Positions 31,719 through 44,710 of a DNA stretch of 64,000 nucleotides are shown piece after piece. The stretch's first letter is position 1. Each line of letters starts with the position of its first letter. The notes under the pieces were generated by a model. That model was not told where the DNA came from. It was given only the letters and a program-made list of their open reading frames with translations, and did no database searches. Position numbers and translations under genes: made by a program. The DNA is from Polytrichum commune (lineage: Eukaryota; Streptophyta; Polytrichopsida; Polytrichales; Polytrichaceae): NCBI GenBank assembly GCA_950295325.1, contig OX485804.1:50592001-50656000 (forward strand), given 5' to 3'.

Positions 31719-31949
31719 TTGTGTCTAACTTTCTTGGGTGTTCCGTGCAAAAAAAATGAAGGAAACAATGTTCCCCCTCACAAGTTTGTTTTCCCTATTT
31801 TTGCCGAGTCCAAGGCGGCACGGATGGCAACTACCATTAGAACTCGAAGGCAAACAAAATTTGCACATTGTGATCTTTGTGCCTTGCCCTTCGTTGATAT
31901 ATATGCAAAAGAACATAATGATCGTGTATGTAGTAAGGAGGATGATTAG
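31719..31949 (+). pseudogene. Possible C-terminal Cys motif piece
   Basis: A short open frame includes RTRRQTKFAHCDLCALPFVD followed by IYAKEHNDRVCSKEDD. CDLC with a later C and H might be a zinc-binding tail of the upstream decayed gene. It is in the same strand and order, but no splice link is clear. Confidence 0.25.
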
Positions 31950-33200
31950 AGTAACGATTTGGGTACGTGAGGAGTTCATGGACATGACTTCTCCTATTTT
32001 GGTGCGAGTCTGCACATGTTTTTGATTTAGCGTAGTAATTTTTTGGTTTTAATAAAATATCCACTACAAGTGGTCTATGGCTTGTGTGACCACTCTTTGA
32101 ACTTGGATGCCTTTCACAATGGATATGATTGGATTGTATGTGGATGGGATAAATTGAAATTGATTGTTGGTTTGTTTATAATCACATCAATCAATGGACA
32201 CTTATTTGTGGGAGCAATATCCTCTTGTACTTCTCCCTATGTCCAAGTACTTAGTTTACTTCATCCGCAATGCCTCCTAAGTGCAATCTTGAAAAAAGTA
32301 TGTGCTTACATATGTTTGAATGAGTGGAAGTTGAATCAATAATCAATATTAGATATGCTTTCTATCCTCTTATGTCAAGTTTGTATTTGTTGACTTTAGT
32401 AGATTATTTTGGCATTTTTGGGGATTATTGCATCTTGTTTATCCTCCCCACTCTTCTTATTCCTAAACCTAAAAGTATTATTATTTATGCCAAAATACCA
32501 CAGGTCTAGGATACTAGGGGGTCTATTACCAAATGTTTCACCTCCCTCACCACTCACAAGTTACCGCTCATAAGATAGCACTCCCCCTATAACTACAAAC
32601 CCCTAGTTCCCTACCCTACATCCCAGGCCCATGCCCTTAATTCCAACCCACGAGTCAAGTCACCCATGCCCACAATGTCCTAAGCCCATGTTTATGTCAT
32701 AAGTGAAACAGTGGAGTGACGGCCCCAACACCCATGTATATGACCACATCACTTTAACATAGTTCACCTACCTTTCTGGAACGTTAGGGAACAATTGGGG
32801 ACGTTGGGAAACGCCACTACCACCACCACCACATTGTTCATTGTATAAAAGTATATTTTAAACACATGTACTTTTGATGCCAATTCTTAGATCCATACCT
32901 AACCACATACCACTCAAATATCGATGTTCAAATTATTGTTGTGTTTGAATTAGGCACATCTACCTTACTATATGGACAATTTGGTATTTGCAAACTACTT
33001 CAAGTCACAAGCAGCATTAATTGGAAGGTGCAAGTGTGGGACTTGCGGTCAAAACTGACACACAACACACAGATACCTTTTAGTCCATTTACTAGGTTCT
33101 AGTTGCCAATTTAAAACCCTTCGATAAGCCTCCTCGTCAATGGCATATGAAATCAAGTCTCTTTGTAAATAATATGAGTCTAACCAATACTACAACATAG
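31950..33200. other. No gene recognised
   Basis: AT-rich spacer. A CAC trinucleotide run occurs near 32820. Frames on plus near 32043-32509 are hydrophobic chance frames. Confidence 0.4.
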
Positions 33201-34230
33201 TTTAGGGTATTTAGGGCCACATGCGTAACAGTGTTATATTATTTACCCTATTTTGAGGCGTATGCTAGGTTATATTGATGATTAACAACTTCATCATAAT
33301 TGTCACCTCATGACACTTAATGTCCAAGTGCGCTTACCAATATCTTGGCATGAGCATGTTCAATAGTGTTACGAGGTGCATGCCTATATTACACAATGGT
33401 CTACAAGTTGACTAAGATGTACTTTATAAATGACACTTGCCATTACTATGCTCAAGAATGTCTTCCTCTTGCATATTAAAATGTAAACATATGACACTTG
33501 CCATTTGTACACTCAAAAATATTTTCCCCTTGCATACTAAAACACAAGAACTATCATCTCAAGTAAATGCCATGATGTAGACATTTTTCCACTTAAAGAA
33601 GTTACTTATGTTGACGAACGGAATGATATTGGCCAAAAGCATGCGTGACACTTTGAGACCTCTAAGTGTAGGCCCTTTGCAAATAATGTATGCGACACTA
33701 AATACCATCAACGGTGTACATCATTTATGGTATTTAGTGGCATGGACATTATTTGCGAAGGGCCTAAACTAGATGCCTCGATGTCTCAAAGTGTCACGTC
33801 TGCTAATTGCCAATATGATACCATTCATCAACATATGTAACAAGTGAAAAGTATTTACATCGTGACATTTAGAGTAGCACATTGGGATACTTGAGATGAT
33901 AGTTTTTGCTTTTTAGTATGCAAGGGGAAGATTTTATTATTGAGCATACTAATGGCAAATGTCATGTGTTTACATTTTCGTATGCATTAGGAGGATACTC
34001 TTGACCATTGTGTACACTTTAGTCAATTTGTAGACCATTATGCAACTTTAGGCATACACCTCATAACAATATTGTACATTCTCATGCCAAGATATTAATA
34101 AGCACACTTGAACGCCAAGTGCCTTGAGGTGACACTCATAGTGAAGATGTTGATTATTAGTGTAACCCAGGATACACCTCAAAATAGGGTAAGTGACACT
34201 ATTACGCACGTAACACTATAAACAATGCAC
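33201..34230. mobile_element. Long foldback element, arms about 510 bp
   Basis: The left arm (33201-33718) and right arm (33722-34230) are inverted copies throughout. Outer: CCTATTTTGAGGCG against CCTCAAAATAGGGT. Inner: GACACTAAATACCATCA against TTTATGGTATTTAGTGGC. Intermediate landmarks such as GTGACACTTTGAGACCT appear inverted as ATGTCTCAAAGTGTCAC. The centre is under 10 bp, so the whole would form a giant hairpin when single-stranded. No coding function. Single-arm relatives lie at 15815-16345 and 57838-58150. Target duplication not resolved. Confidence 0.85.
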
Positions 34231-34344
34231 TACATGATCTATGTTATTCAATGTCAATTGTTAATTGGACTTATGCAAGGCTATAACTTCTCACTATAGA
34301 TTTCATCGTCACCAACAAAGATTGAATAAGTTATATGAACAATA
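34231..34344. other. Short spacer
   Basis: No features recognised. Confidence 0.4.
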
Positions 34345-34500
34345 TAGGTCTGAGATGACCCTAAACTACCGGGTGATAGTGGAGAGGTACCTATTTCCGA
34401 ACGGAGTGGTTGCCGGTTTGATTTCCACAGTGAAATTTCTCCCTACTTGACAGAAAAACCCTAAAGATTATTTTAAAGAAGAAGAAGAAGAAGAAGAAGC
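34345..34500 (+). mobile_element. SINE-like repeat with Pol III boxes, copy 1
   Basis: TAGTGGAGAGGTA (34377) fits a tRNA-type A box and GGTTTGATTTCC (34415) fits a B box 38 bp downstream, close to tRNA spacing. A GAA repeat tail follows near 34476-34498. A second copy (44265-44444) shares GATGACCCTAAA-TAC-GG, GAACGGAGTGG-like and CTACTTGAC-GAAAA segments and has an AAT tail. Tails of differing simple repeat after a shared body fit LINE-mobilised SINEs. No duplication was confirmed. Confidence 0.5.
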
Positions 34501-34635
34501 TAGGCAAATAGGAAGCCAAGAGCCCACCCACCGCAAAGTAGGCAATGAACCCCACCTTGCACCAAGAGGATTCTTTGAGCAAGGTAAGACCAACGGACTC
34601 AAATTCACATCGGATTGCCCAACGTTGGTTATTGA

Positions 34636-35052
34636 TTGGCTCTGTCTGTAGGACAGAGACTATGCATCAACTTCTTCATTTCAAGAGCAAATTTCCTAAC
34701 CACTTTGTGTTCACACTTGGACGTTTCTTGTTCTTGTTATTTTGGGTCCACTGTATTTAATGTGGATGTTATCTATAGTTTTTATATATATATAAGTGCT
34801 CCCTAAAATGCATTGAAAGAAATCTAGTTAACTATAGTTATTTCGGTAGTTCTTGATTATTTATTTTTAAAAATTTGGGTGATATATGAGTAGCTTTAAT
34901 CCTTGACCCTTATTTGAGAAGAAGGTGCACAAAATCCAAGAAAGGTTTGGTATAGTGAATAGCCATGAATTGGCATGAGCAAAGTGGACAACTACAATTG
35001 TAGTCTTTCATAATAAAGAACAGAGCCTCATGGTTCTACCGTTTTCTTGTTT
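34636..35052 (+). repeat. 430-bp hairpin-ended repeat, copy 3
   Basis: It runs from TTGGCTCTGTCTGTAGGACA to CATGGTTCTACCGTTTTCTT. Unlike copies 1 and 2 it is not inside an hAT element, so it is an independent mobile unit. GGCTCTGTC at the start is complementary to the ACAGAGCC near the end, and CTCTGTC-TGTAG-GACAGAG makes a perfect 7-bp hairpin at the start. Confidence 0.7.
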
Positions 35053-35800
35053 ATATTTATGAACAATACGCAACATAAAACGACTGCACTTGGTAAAAAA
35101 AAGTTATAGCATTGCGTAACTCCAAAAAGCAACATGACACTAAACATCATAAACAGTGTACTATCCCATTCACATTAATTTTCTTCCTTTCTTTCTTTCT
35201 TTCTTTCTGAGTCTGTTTCCTGGGTGGCTGGCTGGGTAGGGAGCAGAAAGGACTTGTGACACCCGAATGAATGGATTCGAGCACAGAAACTGCCATTCCC
35301 AGCTGCAAGGTTGACTGCCCGCCCGCCTGCCCGCTGCAACGTTGACTGCCACATGGAAGCCTGGCCTGTTGCTTTGCTTACACTGTTACTTACTTAGCTA
35401 GGCACGCTGCTGATGAGTGTGTCTGCTGGGCGCGCTCAGTTTCAGGTGAGGGAATTTGTGAGACCGAGAACATAGATATGTCACTCCACTTAACTACTCT
35501 ATATACATATACATACATATATGTGTGTGTGTGTAGGCCGGAAGACGAGAGATTTGATTGCACCTTTGTAGTTGGATCGATGGAGATTATAAACGACCCG
35601 GACCTCCATCTCCTCCATCTCTCTCGAGTCTCCGATTCCCAATCCATCAATTGATGAGGGCATGGCATATATGGAGTGGGAGGCGACTCGAGGGACACGG
35701 TGAGCGAAAGAGAGCTGGCGTTTGGGCAGTGTATGTACGTGTGCTTCATGTGGGTGTGAGTGAGATTGCGCACGAAACGAAAGCCTCTACTCTACCTCAT
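35053..35800. other. Simple repeats and GC-rich stretch, no gene
   Basis: A TTTC repeat (35181-35208), CCCGCC-type runs and a TATACATATACATACATATA segment with GT repeats near 35510. Open frames up to 127 codons on minus and 97 on plus overlap in opposite directions and show no domain. Confidence 0.4.
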
Positions 35801-36030
35801 GTGACGTGGGTGTGGAAGCTCATCCTCCCACCGTGGATGAAAGGGGATTAGCGAAACCAAGTCCCATACATGTTGACGGCTTGTTCATTTCGATTGGATT
35901 CGTGAAGTTCACCTGAAATTTCTAATGCCGGTTTCGGTGTTAGATTACTTAGAAATCATCATTCGTAGGTTGTAAACTAGTTCGTTGCATTCTCATCTTC
36001 CCCATGGATGAGTTTACGTAGACACCCCGT
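35801..36030. repeat. Small TIR-like element, group J, copy 1
   Basis: The right end ATGGATGAGTTTACGTAGACAC matches the right ends of the 52341 and 58422 copies after one to three changes. The left end GTGTGGAAGCTCATCC is its degenerate inverted partner. Shared inner strings include TTCGTTGCATTCTCATCTTCC. No duplication was confirmed. Confidence 0.45.
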
Positions 36031-38104
36031 ATCTCTAGCTATCTACGTGCAACGCGGGTGTCAATTAGGGTATGTGTATGAGTGTAAAATATCTAACCCA
36101 ATTGGTATCACGTGGTCAAGGATTTGTGGTGTCATTGTATTAGGAAGGTAAAAATGCATCTAACTATTCTATAGCTTAAGAATTTTTGTTTTGGATGACT
36201 AGAATTTGGAAATGGCATCGGAGGCTCCATCCAAGTTGTCTATTGGGGTACAATTGGAATGAGTCGGCCCTAAACTTGTAGGGGACTTGTTTACATAGTT
36301 GTGTTTACATAGACACCGAGGGCTTATGCCATCCTTCAATATGAAATTTGATACCCACTTGATATTTTCCCATGCATGTTTGCAATACTCCATGGTATCA
36401 CCTCTAAGCTTTGGGACATTAATTAATTTTTTAAATGCCACGACCCACCGCGTGTCAAATTTTGGGTTGTTTTTTCAATGCCCTTACGCACTTGTCCCTA
36501 AACCAATAATCACTACACAACACTAGTACCTACTATAATTAAGGTTTTGCTATCTCTTACAACTAATCCGAGGAAAACAAACTAGGGTACTAGATCTTAG
36601 GGACAATCGAGCTAGTTTCTATAAGGATCAATGTCAGATTAGATTAAGGTTTCTAATAGCAATCCATGTCTTTTTACCCCTTCCTTTCCTCTTAGTTAGG
36701 CTTGGTTCATACTGTTATGGTTCATTGGTGCCCTTTCTATCATGTGTGATTCCGTCCTATGTGCGTGGACTCCTATCACTCTTAATTCCACCCTCTCTGT
36801 CAATCGTGAAGCCCAAGAGCTTGGCAAGTACTCAATGGCTCATAATCAAGACAAAATTTGGGGTAATGTTCTTTGAGCACCTGCATAGTCTTTAATTGCC
36901 ATGAATTATGCTTATGATAATATTAAATTTATATTCTCTTAATCAACTTACAACCATCATATAAGTCTTCGCAAACTATAGTTGCCACCTTCATCTTCCA
37001 TGAACCTGCCAACTTGTCTCAAGAATCATCCACATGGGTTAGCATAATAACAACATGTCAACAAGATAGGCTATATCCTTTGTTATATCCTTTTATCTAT
37101 CTTGGATGCTCAAATAGTCTTCATTGGATACAAACTTACTCCAATGAGGTAAAGTCTTCTTTCCTTTCTTCAAAGTAATGTCTTTGACACCCTATAGCAT
37201 GTCCAAGATATCCTTGGGTTGTATCACCTTCGCATGTAAACTCAATGCATGCATTCACAAGGTGTAGTAGACGTAGTGTACTATATGATGATAATAGTGT
37301 TTACCATAGAGTATTGTCTCACACTTACTTAGCTATCTCCCAACCTAAGTTTTGGCTATGGCATTTCCTATTTCACCACTAATGACTATGCCCATCTCAT
37401 GCTCTCGGTCTTCTTGATTCCACTAAAATTATTTGCCTTCCTCTATTCTCATGAGAATCACCCCTTTGAGACATTTTATTGGTTTTGTCATTTCTTAGTC
37501 TTCATGATGCTATCACCTTCTCTTGAATTATGCGAACTCTTGATCCTAGACTTCTTGATTGACTTCCTTTGACGCTCAGAGGCTATTGCCCAAGGATTAG
37601 ACACTTCAAGTTTGATTGTGGCTCTCACAATCCTTATACACTCATTCGTTCAATCCTCATATAGATCTCCCCCATACTATTGCACTCTCAAGGTTCTTCC
37701 TTGGTCATATCCTCAAGGAGCCTTATGTCTTGGCAGACATTGCTTCTTCAATCTTCCACTCAATCTCTCTTTCACGACCTATCCTTAGAAGCTTATTCAA
37801 TTATTCTCAACCTTAATTCCACTTTCCATATTACTTCCAATTTAATTATTCACATGACATCATCCTCCAGATCATTCTCTCAATCATGCGCTCTTTCTTG
37901 GCAAGCCTCATCTCGCAAGGCTATTGTCAAGATTTCACTCATATGCATCAAATATGGCTATGATAGCCTTCAACCATTCCACTCGCAACTACTTACGCAA
38001 AACAACGCACATAGTCATCACTCACATACATACCACATTCACATTTACTTCAAACTACAAAGTTTAACAGTAAAAATTCCATTTCTCGTACACCACAATG
38101 CTTA
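36031..38104. other. No gene recognised
   Basis: About 2 kb that is C/T-rich on this strand in its second half. A 141-codon plus frame (37680-38105), rich in Ser, His and Leu, has no recognisable motif. Old retroelement decay is possible but I could not read any reverse transcriptase, integrase or protease motif. Confidence 0.35.
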
Positions 38105-38112
38105 ATAATGAC

Positions 38113-38514
38113 CACAGGGCGATCACACCCCCTTACATTTCATAGCCACGTGCGATAAAAGTTTGTTACCCTATATTACATGCCATAGATCATTTTTAAA
38201 ATTACGACATTTTTTCTACATACACATAACCATCGATAATATATTCTTTATATTTTTAGTCATCTTCATTTTTTTGTAGTAATTTGTATAGTTCAATGTT
38301 GCGTCATTCTAGTTAGAAACGGTATGTTTTATAAAAAAAAAACAAATCATCAAATTTGGTTACCAATTTTTGCTATGTAATAGATACCATGTATATCTAC
38401 TCATGAAAAAAAAATTATAAACTTTTGAACCATTTTGGTGATGCTTTATGTAAAAAGTAGATTTTGTTTTATTGCACGTGGTGTTCAACTTGACAATGAA
38501 GTGCACCCCCCGGG
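38113..38514. mobile_element. hAT-type MITE, group G, copy 3
   Basis: It is flanked by a perfect 8-bp duplication ATAATGAC (38105-38112 and 38515-38522). The interior is closely related to 29539-29950 (TCATTCTAGTTAGAAA, GGTATGTTTTAT, TATATCTACTCATGAAAAAA, GCACGTGGTGTTCAACTTGA). The terminal bases are more diverged (CACAGGGCGATCACAC on the left, GTGCACCCCCCGGG on the right). Confidence 0.88.
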
Positions 38515-38522
38515 ATAATGAC

Positions 38523-41310
38523 ATCATGATTCAATTGGTTCAAGAATCCAATTGACGCGGTTCTATGGTTCTTATCCTCAAGTTACCCACTTGGGAATCA
38601 ACCTATCATCTATTCACTCAAACTCAGTTGTTGAGCTTCGGTGACACAAAGACCTATTGCTTTTACATCGAGACTATGCAAGATATATACATGAAAATAG
38701 CATGTTTTTCTCATGACCGACCTTCTCCTTATTGAGTTAGGAAGGAGGAGAAGGTAGTTAAGGCCAGTAACTAACTTGTAGTGGCCATAGCCTTCTAATC
38801 CAACTATAGATGAAAATCTAACTAGCATATGTTGGATGAAAGCCACAAAACTTTGAAAATTGCCTACTTCAATCAAGCTATGGCCAAAAAAAATGTGGCT
38901 AACGTACACCTAGAATAGTTATTTCAAGCATCTAGACACATATCAATATCATTATATTGTCTTAATTCCTATTTGGTGTTGTTGGTAAGTGAAATAGGAT
39001 TTCAACATATTCATTTTTCAACATGTCATAAGTAAATTATAAATTTTCAAAGTGTTGATTATAGGTCATGTGTCTCGATTCAACCCTACTAGGCTCTCAT
39101 GTTCACCCTACTTATTTAATGCAAGAATCTTCAGAAGTTACAATTGCTTTTGGGCAAGGGTCACACTTAAGAGTAATTACCATAAATAGTCTCAAGAGAA
39201 ATTTATGTTGCCTTGAATACCATGATTGGTTAATTTTTTATTCAAAAAAGAAATGGTAAAAAGAAGAATGGTATATCGCACATGACAACTCCAAATTCTA
39301 AGCTAGGTTGGCTAGGGAGGGAAGCTATAAGAAAAAACCCATACAAAATTATTTTTAAAAAAAAAATGCTAGGTTTTTTGATGAAGTGAAATTCAAAGGA
39401 CTGAATCCTCACATTCCTTGACTTAAGCAAACTTATTGTGTAGAAGGGTCCATTCAATATCCAATTTTTCTTACACAATAAATACATATTAACCATGATA
39501 GTGTCCACCGCCTTAACAACATGCTGATGTGTTGATTTTAAAACATTTTCCACCAAAACTTTGAAACCCCTAGCCACACTTTGATGCATCAAATCCCCTA
39601 TCACATGCTCACAAACAAACAAAATGAAGTCTAACATTGAATTCACGCTAAGTGTTCAATGTGATGGTTTTAGCACCATGCACTTACACTTGAAGGCCCG
39701 TGACCACACAAAATTGAATTGCAATATTCCTCGATTCGGAGTTCCAACGAATTTCAAGGTCCCTCACAAATGTCATGGTCACCGTCCTAGTTGGAAGTTG
39801 GTTAGAGTGTAAAGCGGTCTTGGAGGGAAGTAGAGTAGGTGGAGAAGTTAATGCATACCTTCTCTCCCCTCTCTCGCTCTCTATATATATATGAAGGTAC
39901 TTGCCACATGTAGTAGGAGTGGAACGAAACTCGATACATATACACCTATATACGTAGCATGTGCAATTCCTTGAAATTGGCAATGTCGCACTTGAGCATG
40001 AATAATGAAGGTGGGAAAGTTGTTAACAACAACCCGGAGATGTAAGAATGTGACCTACCCGAAAAATAGTATACATATATTCAAAATCACGCTAGTGAAT
40101 GCAACATGCATGTGTACGTACTTTTGGTGCAGGTACAACATAGAGTTGACCCCACGTAAGTCGAGGCCTTTTGTGGGTTGTTCCTTGCATGGGTGAGAAA
40201 TATAAAAAGGGTGGGAATACGGGATTCAAAAACGATGCCGAGGCAGCTGTATATATGGAGCTAATATTACCACCGTGAGGGTGAGAATTAGCTTAAGGGG
40301 AAACCATCAAAAGCAAAAGGCCACGAATCGATGGAGCTTGCATATATGCATCGGTGGCATGGCGCCCTCGGGAGTCGAGCCACATGAGCTGGGAGGGAGG
40401 GAGGGAGGGCTGGCTCCAGTGTTCAATATCGAAGTCTTTAACACCTGTCAAATGCCATTTTGGTCGTTAAAAAAGTGTTTTTTTGGGGGGGGGGTATTTC
40501 ACAAAAATGTGCTCTGGAAAGGTTTCTACGCTTCATAGTGAAGGCCTCTTCAAAAGTTGTCTTTGCATGTCACAAAATACAGTGGCTATAATTTTCAAAT
40601 AGAAACATAGTTGGACACTGGTCTTGTCACTCTAGCAGACACCTTCCAAATTCCAATAGCTCATGTGATTTCGACTGTGCAACTTCGACTTGGCACTGAC
40701 TGCAACTTCGGCTTGGCAAGCACAATTGTATGTGAACGTGGGTTTTCCAAACATAGTTGGGTGAAGAGTGATAGTAGGAGTTGACTGAAACTTGAAACAT
40801 TGGATGCATTGATGTGAGTGTCATTATGCGGTCGTCCTTCTGATGGGAAATATGGATTGGGCTAGAATTTTTGACACTTGGAAATCGACTAGAAACCGGA
40901 GGGCTTCGCCTTTGGAGTTGGACGATGATTAAGTGCATTATGTAGGGAATCTAAATAATTTTAGTGCATCATTTTATTGCATGTGCTTCTTCAATATAGT
41001 GAGACATAATATTATTTTCATATCCAATACAAATAGGCCAATATAAAGTGTTTTTTTTTGGTGAAGTGTTGCCAAAAAAAAGTTTGAAAGTTTGAGTGAA
41101 GTGTGATTATTTTGGAGCCCTTCACATTGAAATGTATGTGCACACTTCAAACTCGAACACTAGTTGGCTCCATCACTTTAATAAAAATAAAAATAAAAGT
41201 AACGCCCATATTTTTAGGTACCAGCGTGAATGTGAGCATGTTAGCCTAGTGTTGATCAATGGTTATGATGCAACATGAGGTTTTATGCCTCATGTCTCCA
41301 TAACTTTAAC
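38523..41310. other. No gene recognised
   Basis: The largest frame is a 134-codon minus-strand ORF (39242-39646) with hydrophobic C-terminal residues and no recognisable domain. A TATATA run lies near 39881 and a G-run near 40480. I saw no bounded repeat. Confidence 0.35.
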
Positions 41311-41313
41311 TTA

Positions 41314-41789
41314 GGGCCGCTTTACACCTAGAGGCCGGGCCAGTTCGTTGTGTAAGAGGCTTGACATCCTCACTTGTGATTGGCCAAAAGGTTGAAATCG
41401 GCCGCAACTCCTTTACACCTAGAGCCCCGAGCTCGTTGAATTGGGTGCACCCAAAATTGAGGGCCAATTCTTGGCCTCGGAACCAATGTCATATTTCAAT
41501 AATTATATATATATATATACATATGGTTTTTTTTAGAAAACCAGATTTGTTGGATTTTGTGGAAATATGAGCGGCTCTATGCTAGATTATGCTAGATCCG
41601 TTGGATTATGCTAGATTTATTGAATCGGCTTGGCTTCTGACCCTAAGACCTTTACATGTGGAAAAATTGGCCCTTGTTATTATCTTATTGTAATGTGTAG
41701 TTGAGGCCGCCCTCCAATCCAAAAAGAGCTAAAATTTCCTGCGATGAGCCTAAGGGGAATTGGCCCGGCCTCTAGGTGTAAAGCGGCCC
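41314..41789. mobile_element. TTA-flanked TIR element, group E, copy 1
   Basis: The left end reads GGGCCGCTTTACACCTAGAG followed by GCCGGGCCA. The right end is its near-perfect inverse for about 30 bp. TTA flanks both sides (41311-41313 and 41790-41792). Long GGG-starting TIRs with a 3-bp TTA duplication fit PIF/Harbinger-type MITEs. The interior repeats TTTACACCTAGAG-like motifs at 41412, but has no coding potential. Confidence 0.85.
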
Positions 41790-44000
41790 TTATACCCTAT
41801 ACTCTTCTCCCTTCCAAATAAGACCCCGCCCGCCCGCCCGCCCGCCCGGGAGCCTTGAATCACTCCCAAATTAAACGGAGGTGCAGGCTAGGGGGGGCGA
41901 CCCCCTGAAGAAGTGGCGGCGGTGGCAATTAACTTAGGCCAAGTGGTGCCACAGTTCGCTTGTTGCGAGACTCATAAATAAGGCCACGCGAGGCGCGGTT
42001 TGAGAGGGCCGGGCGGGGGTGGGGTTGCATGCGAGAGGCTTAAGTTACATATATTATGGGTCGATCAGGGGGTGGGTGCTTTCCCAAGCTGGCCCAATAA
42101 ACAACAACAACAACATCATCACCATCATACTCACCCCAGCTGCCACATGGGCCCTCATCAACAAGCCGCATTGAAGGAAGGGTGCAGTGACCAGCTTTTC
42201 CTATAATAACCCGCCCTTACCTGGCCCAACACGAGATCACAATCCAAACAGTCGAGCTCACGCAACTCGTTACACATGAAACGACTTAAACAGTCCCGTT
42301 TCTAGACCACCTGCCTGCATGCCCCACAGTTTAGTTCACCCGATATTAATCCACTATTATCACTCGGAGGCTGCCGGTACGTTAAGCGGGACTCCTTGTT
42401 TTGTTGCAGAATAGGTAAAAATTCCGGTCCCTTTGCAATGCCAGCGTGAATGAAGTGTCTGTTCATAGTGTTAATGGTCGAGTGTCTCACTGGACACAAA
42501 TCAGTGGAGCAATACTACTCTCCTCTGTTGGGGATAGACACTTTAGTGACCGGTAACCAGCAAAACCAACAGAGTAATGTTGGTGTTAGTGTTTTGTGCG
42601 TGTGTGTGTGTGTGTGTGTAACTTATTTTTGCGTTTTGTTACAAGCAGGGGTTATGTGGTGTCCTCTGTGTGGCATACAAGTATCGAGATGGAAAGTTTT
42701 AGGGAAATTTGTCTTTGTGATTGGAGGGGCGAATTGCACGTAGACGATCAAATCGTGCTTGACATCTTTGGAAGTCGTGGAAACAAAGTAGCGGGCCTTG
42801 GAGAACGAGTTTGTTGCAACTTGTCATAAGGTTTGGATTATGTTTGAGTAAGCACACTCTAAACTCCGTAATATCACGCTCGCAGCAACCAAAGTGCACG
42901 TGGTGTTAAGGAGTTCTTGTAGTGTGAACATGGATGCGTGATTGAAGAGAGTTAGTGTAGCATGTGACATCGTGGAATAACACAGAGTTACCATTGCAAT
43001 AATGACAATGATAACAACATGATGAATGCAAACGTGTGATTTGAATTCTTTGGTGGTTTATTTTAATGCCAAATCATGTGATATACTTTGGGGGGGGGGG
43101 AGACGTGACAACAGGGAGTGAGATTTGAATCAAGAACATATTTTCTCTAGAGTTTGGGGATACAAGAGAAGGAGTGATAGTAAGGAGGTTGATATTATGG
43201 AGTTTAGAGTGTATGTTATCTTACTTTCAATGTGATTTGACCCACCAATTGTGATGAGTGGAGATTATAATTCCTTTTGGATTCAAAAATTTGGTTTTAT
43301 CTAGGGGGTCATTTGGAGTGCAAGAGGGGGTTGGACGCTCACATGATCAAATGAGAGAAGTGCACATATGTATGGTGATATTTGCCTTATAATCTCATTT
43401 CTTTCTCCAAATCCCATCCAAAACTACCGCTAATTTGTGCAACTTCCAAGGTCATCACATGTAATACCCTACTTCTCATGTGTCTCTTCACTAAGGTGAG
43501 TGCACCTATCATGAACCATGACCTATAATAGATTCCAATGCACATGTACTGCAAATCCAAATTTGAAATGTACACATCCAAATTAAATTCTTCACGAGTC
43601 ATCTGCGACTTTCATCATTTCAAGAATTCTTAAAATATTCATCTCAACAAATAATATAAAAAACTCAATTCTCATTATCATATGGATTTTCTAATGTGCA
43701 CATGCAAATCTGTATTGTGTCATCAATCATCTACATATATATGTTGAAACCCAACAAGTCGTCCACAATAAGTGCACTTGGCACCTTAGGGATGTTGCTA
43801 GGAAGTCCTTGTATACATAGATTTGCTTCAAAAGCCTAGCTAGTGTACATTCCCCACACTAGTATTCCAGACTACCAAAACGTCAATGGATTTGCATGGG
43901 ATGGAATGTTTGTGGACGGAGTTATAAGGGCATGTATATAAAAGCGACCTCAAAGGCAATATCCCACTTTTTCCACACATGTATGTGCATCACCCCCTAT
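41790..44000. other. No gene recognised; simple repeats
   Basis: Includes CCCG/CCGC repeats (41826-41850), a CAA/ATC trinucleotide stretch near 42100, and a GT run (42597-42619). Overlapping plus frames at 42450-42829 follow a possible CAG acceptor but show no domain. Confidence 0.35.
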
Positions 44001-44710
44001 CATATTCTCTAGGTTGGCTTGCTTGGTACCGTAAATTCAAACTCACAAGTTCTAGTGTCACATATTCCATCCACATGTGTGTATATATATATATGCACAA
44101 AGTTGGGTCTGCATTGATTCGATTTGTTGAGTGATTTTTCTTGGGTGGTTGCTTACATTTTAGTTCACACTAGGTACGTATTGTTTATCATTGGTTGGAG
44201 TGTAGTGGAGTCCGTATTACACCCACTTCTCCAAAGAGATAAACTACATGGTCCCATATTAATCCATGAATGGTCCAAGATGACCCTAAATTACTGGATG
44301 ATGATGAAGAGGTACCCAAACCAAACGGAGTGGATGGCGGTTCGATTCCCAGACGTGAAACCGTCTCTCTACTTGACGGAAAACTAACCAGGTCGAACAT
44401 CGCCTCTTGTGTTCCAAAACGATAATAATAATAATAATAATCATCTATGAGTCAAAGCAGTAGGTTGGCTTGGTAAGTTCTGACCTGCACAAGTACCGTA
44501 AATTCAAACTCACAATTTATAGTGTCATGTGTGTGTGTATATATATATACACACACATATACACATGCAAGTTGAGTCTGCAATGATCCAATTTGTTATT
44601 TGTTGTTTTTCGGTGGTTGCTTACGTTGTAGTTCACACTCGGTACCACTTTAATTAACTATTTCTTGTGCGTTGGGGTTTAGTGGAGTCAGTATTACACT
44701 CGCATCTCTG
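44001..44710 (+). repeat. Diverged direct repeat, two units
   Basis: Units at about 44010-44235 and 44463-44710 share GTACCGTAAATTCAAACTCA, TAGTGTCA, TATATATATA runs, TTG-GTCTGCA-TGAT, GGTGGTTGCTTAC-TT and TAGTTCACACT-GGTAC, then TAGTGGAGTC-GTATTACAC. The first unit is followed by the SINE-like segment 44265-44444. No coding function. Confidence 0.65.
44265..44444 (+). mobile_element. SINE-like repeat, copy 2
   Basis: Contains GGTTCGATTCC, an exact tRNA B-box consensus, near 44338. The A-box counterpart (GATGAAGAGGTA near 44304) is weaker than in copy 1. The body matches 34345-34475 and it ends in an AAT tail (44421-44441). I do not find a complete tRNA fold. Confidence 0.5.

Noticed and set aside
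37680-38105. 141-codon Ser/His-rich plus frame
   Set aside because: No domain, low-complexity composition and overlap with another frame; likely chance in C/T-rich DNA.
39242-39646. 134-codon minus ORF
   Set aside because: The hydrophobic tail is encoded by A/T-rich runs, and no motif was recognised. Considered but not supported as a gene.
44195-44350. tRNA gene from TAGTGGAGTCCGTA plus GGTTCGATTCC
   Set aside because: The boxes are about 130 bp apart and no cloverleaf or acceptor stem can be drawn; better read as a SINE-like unit.
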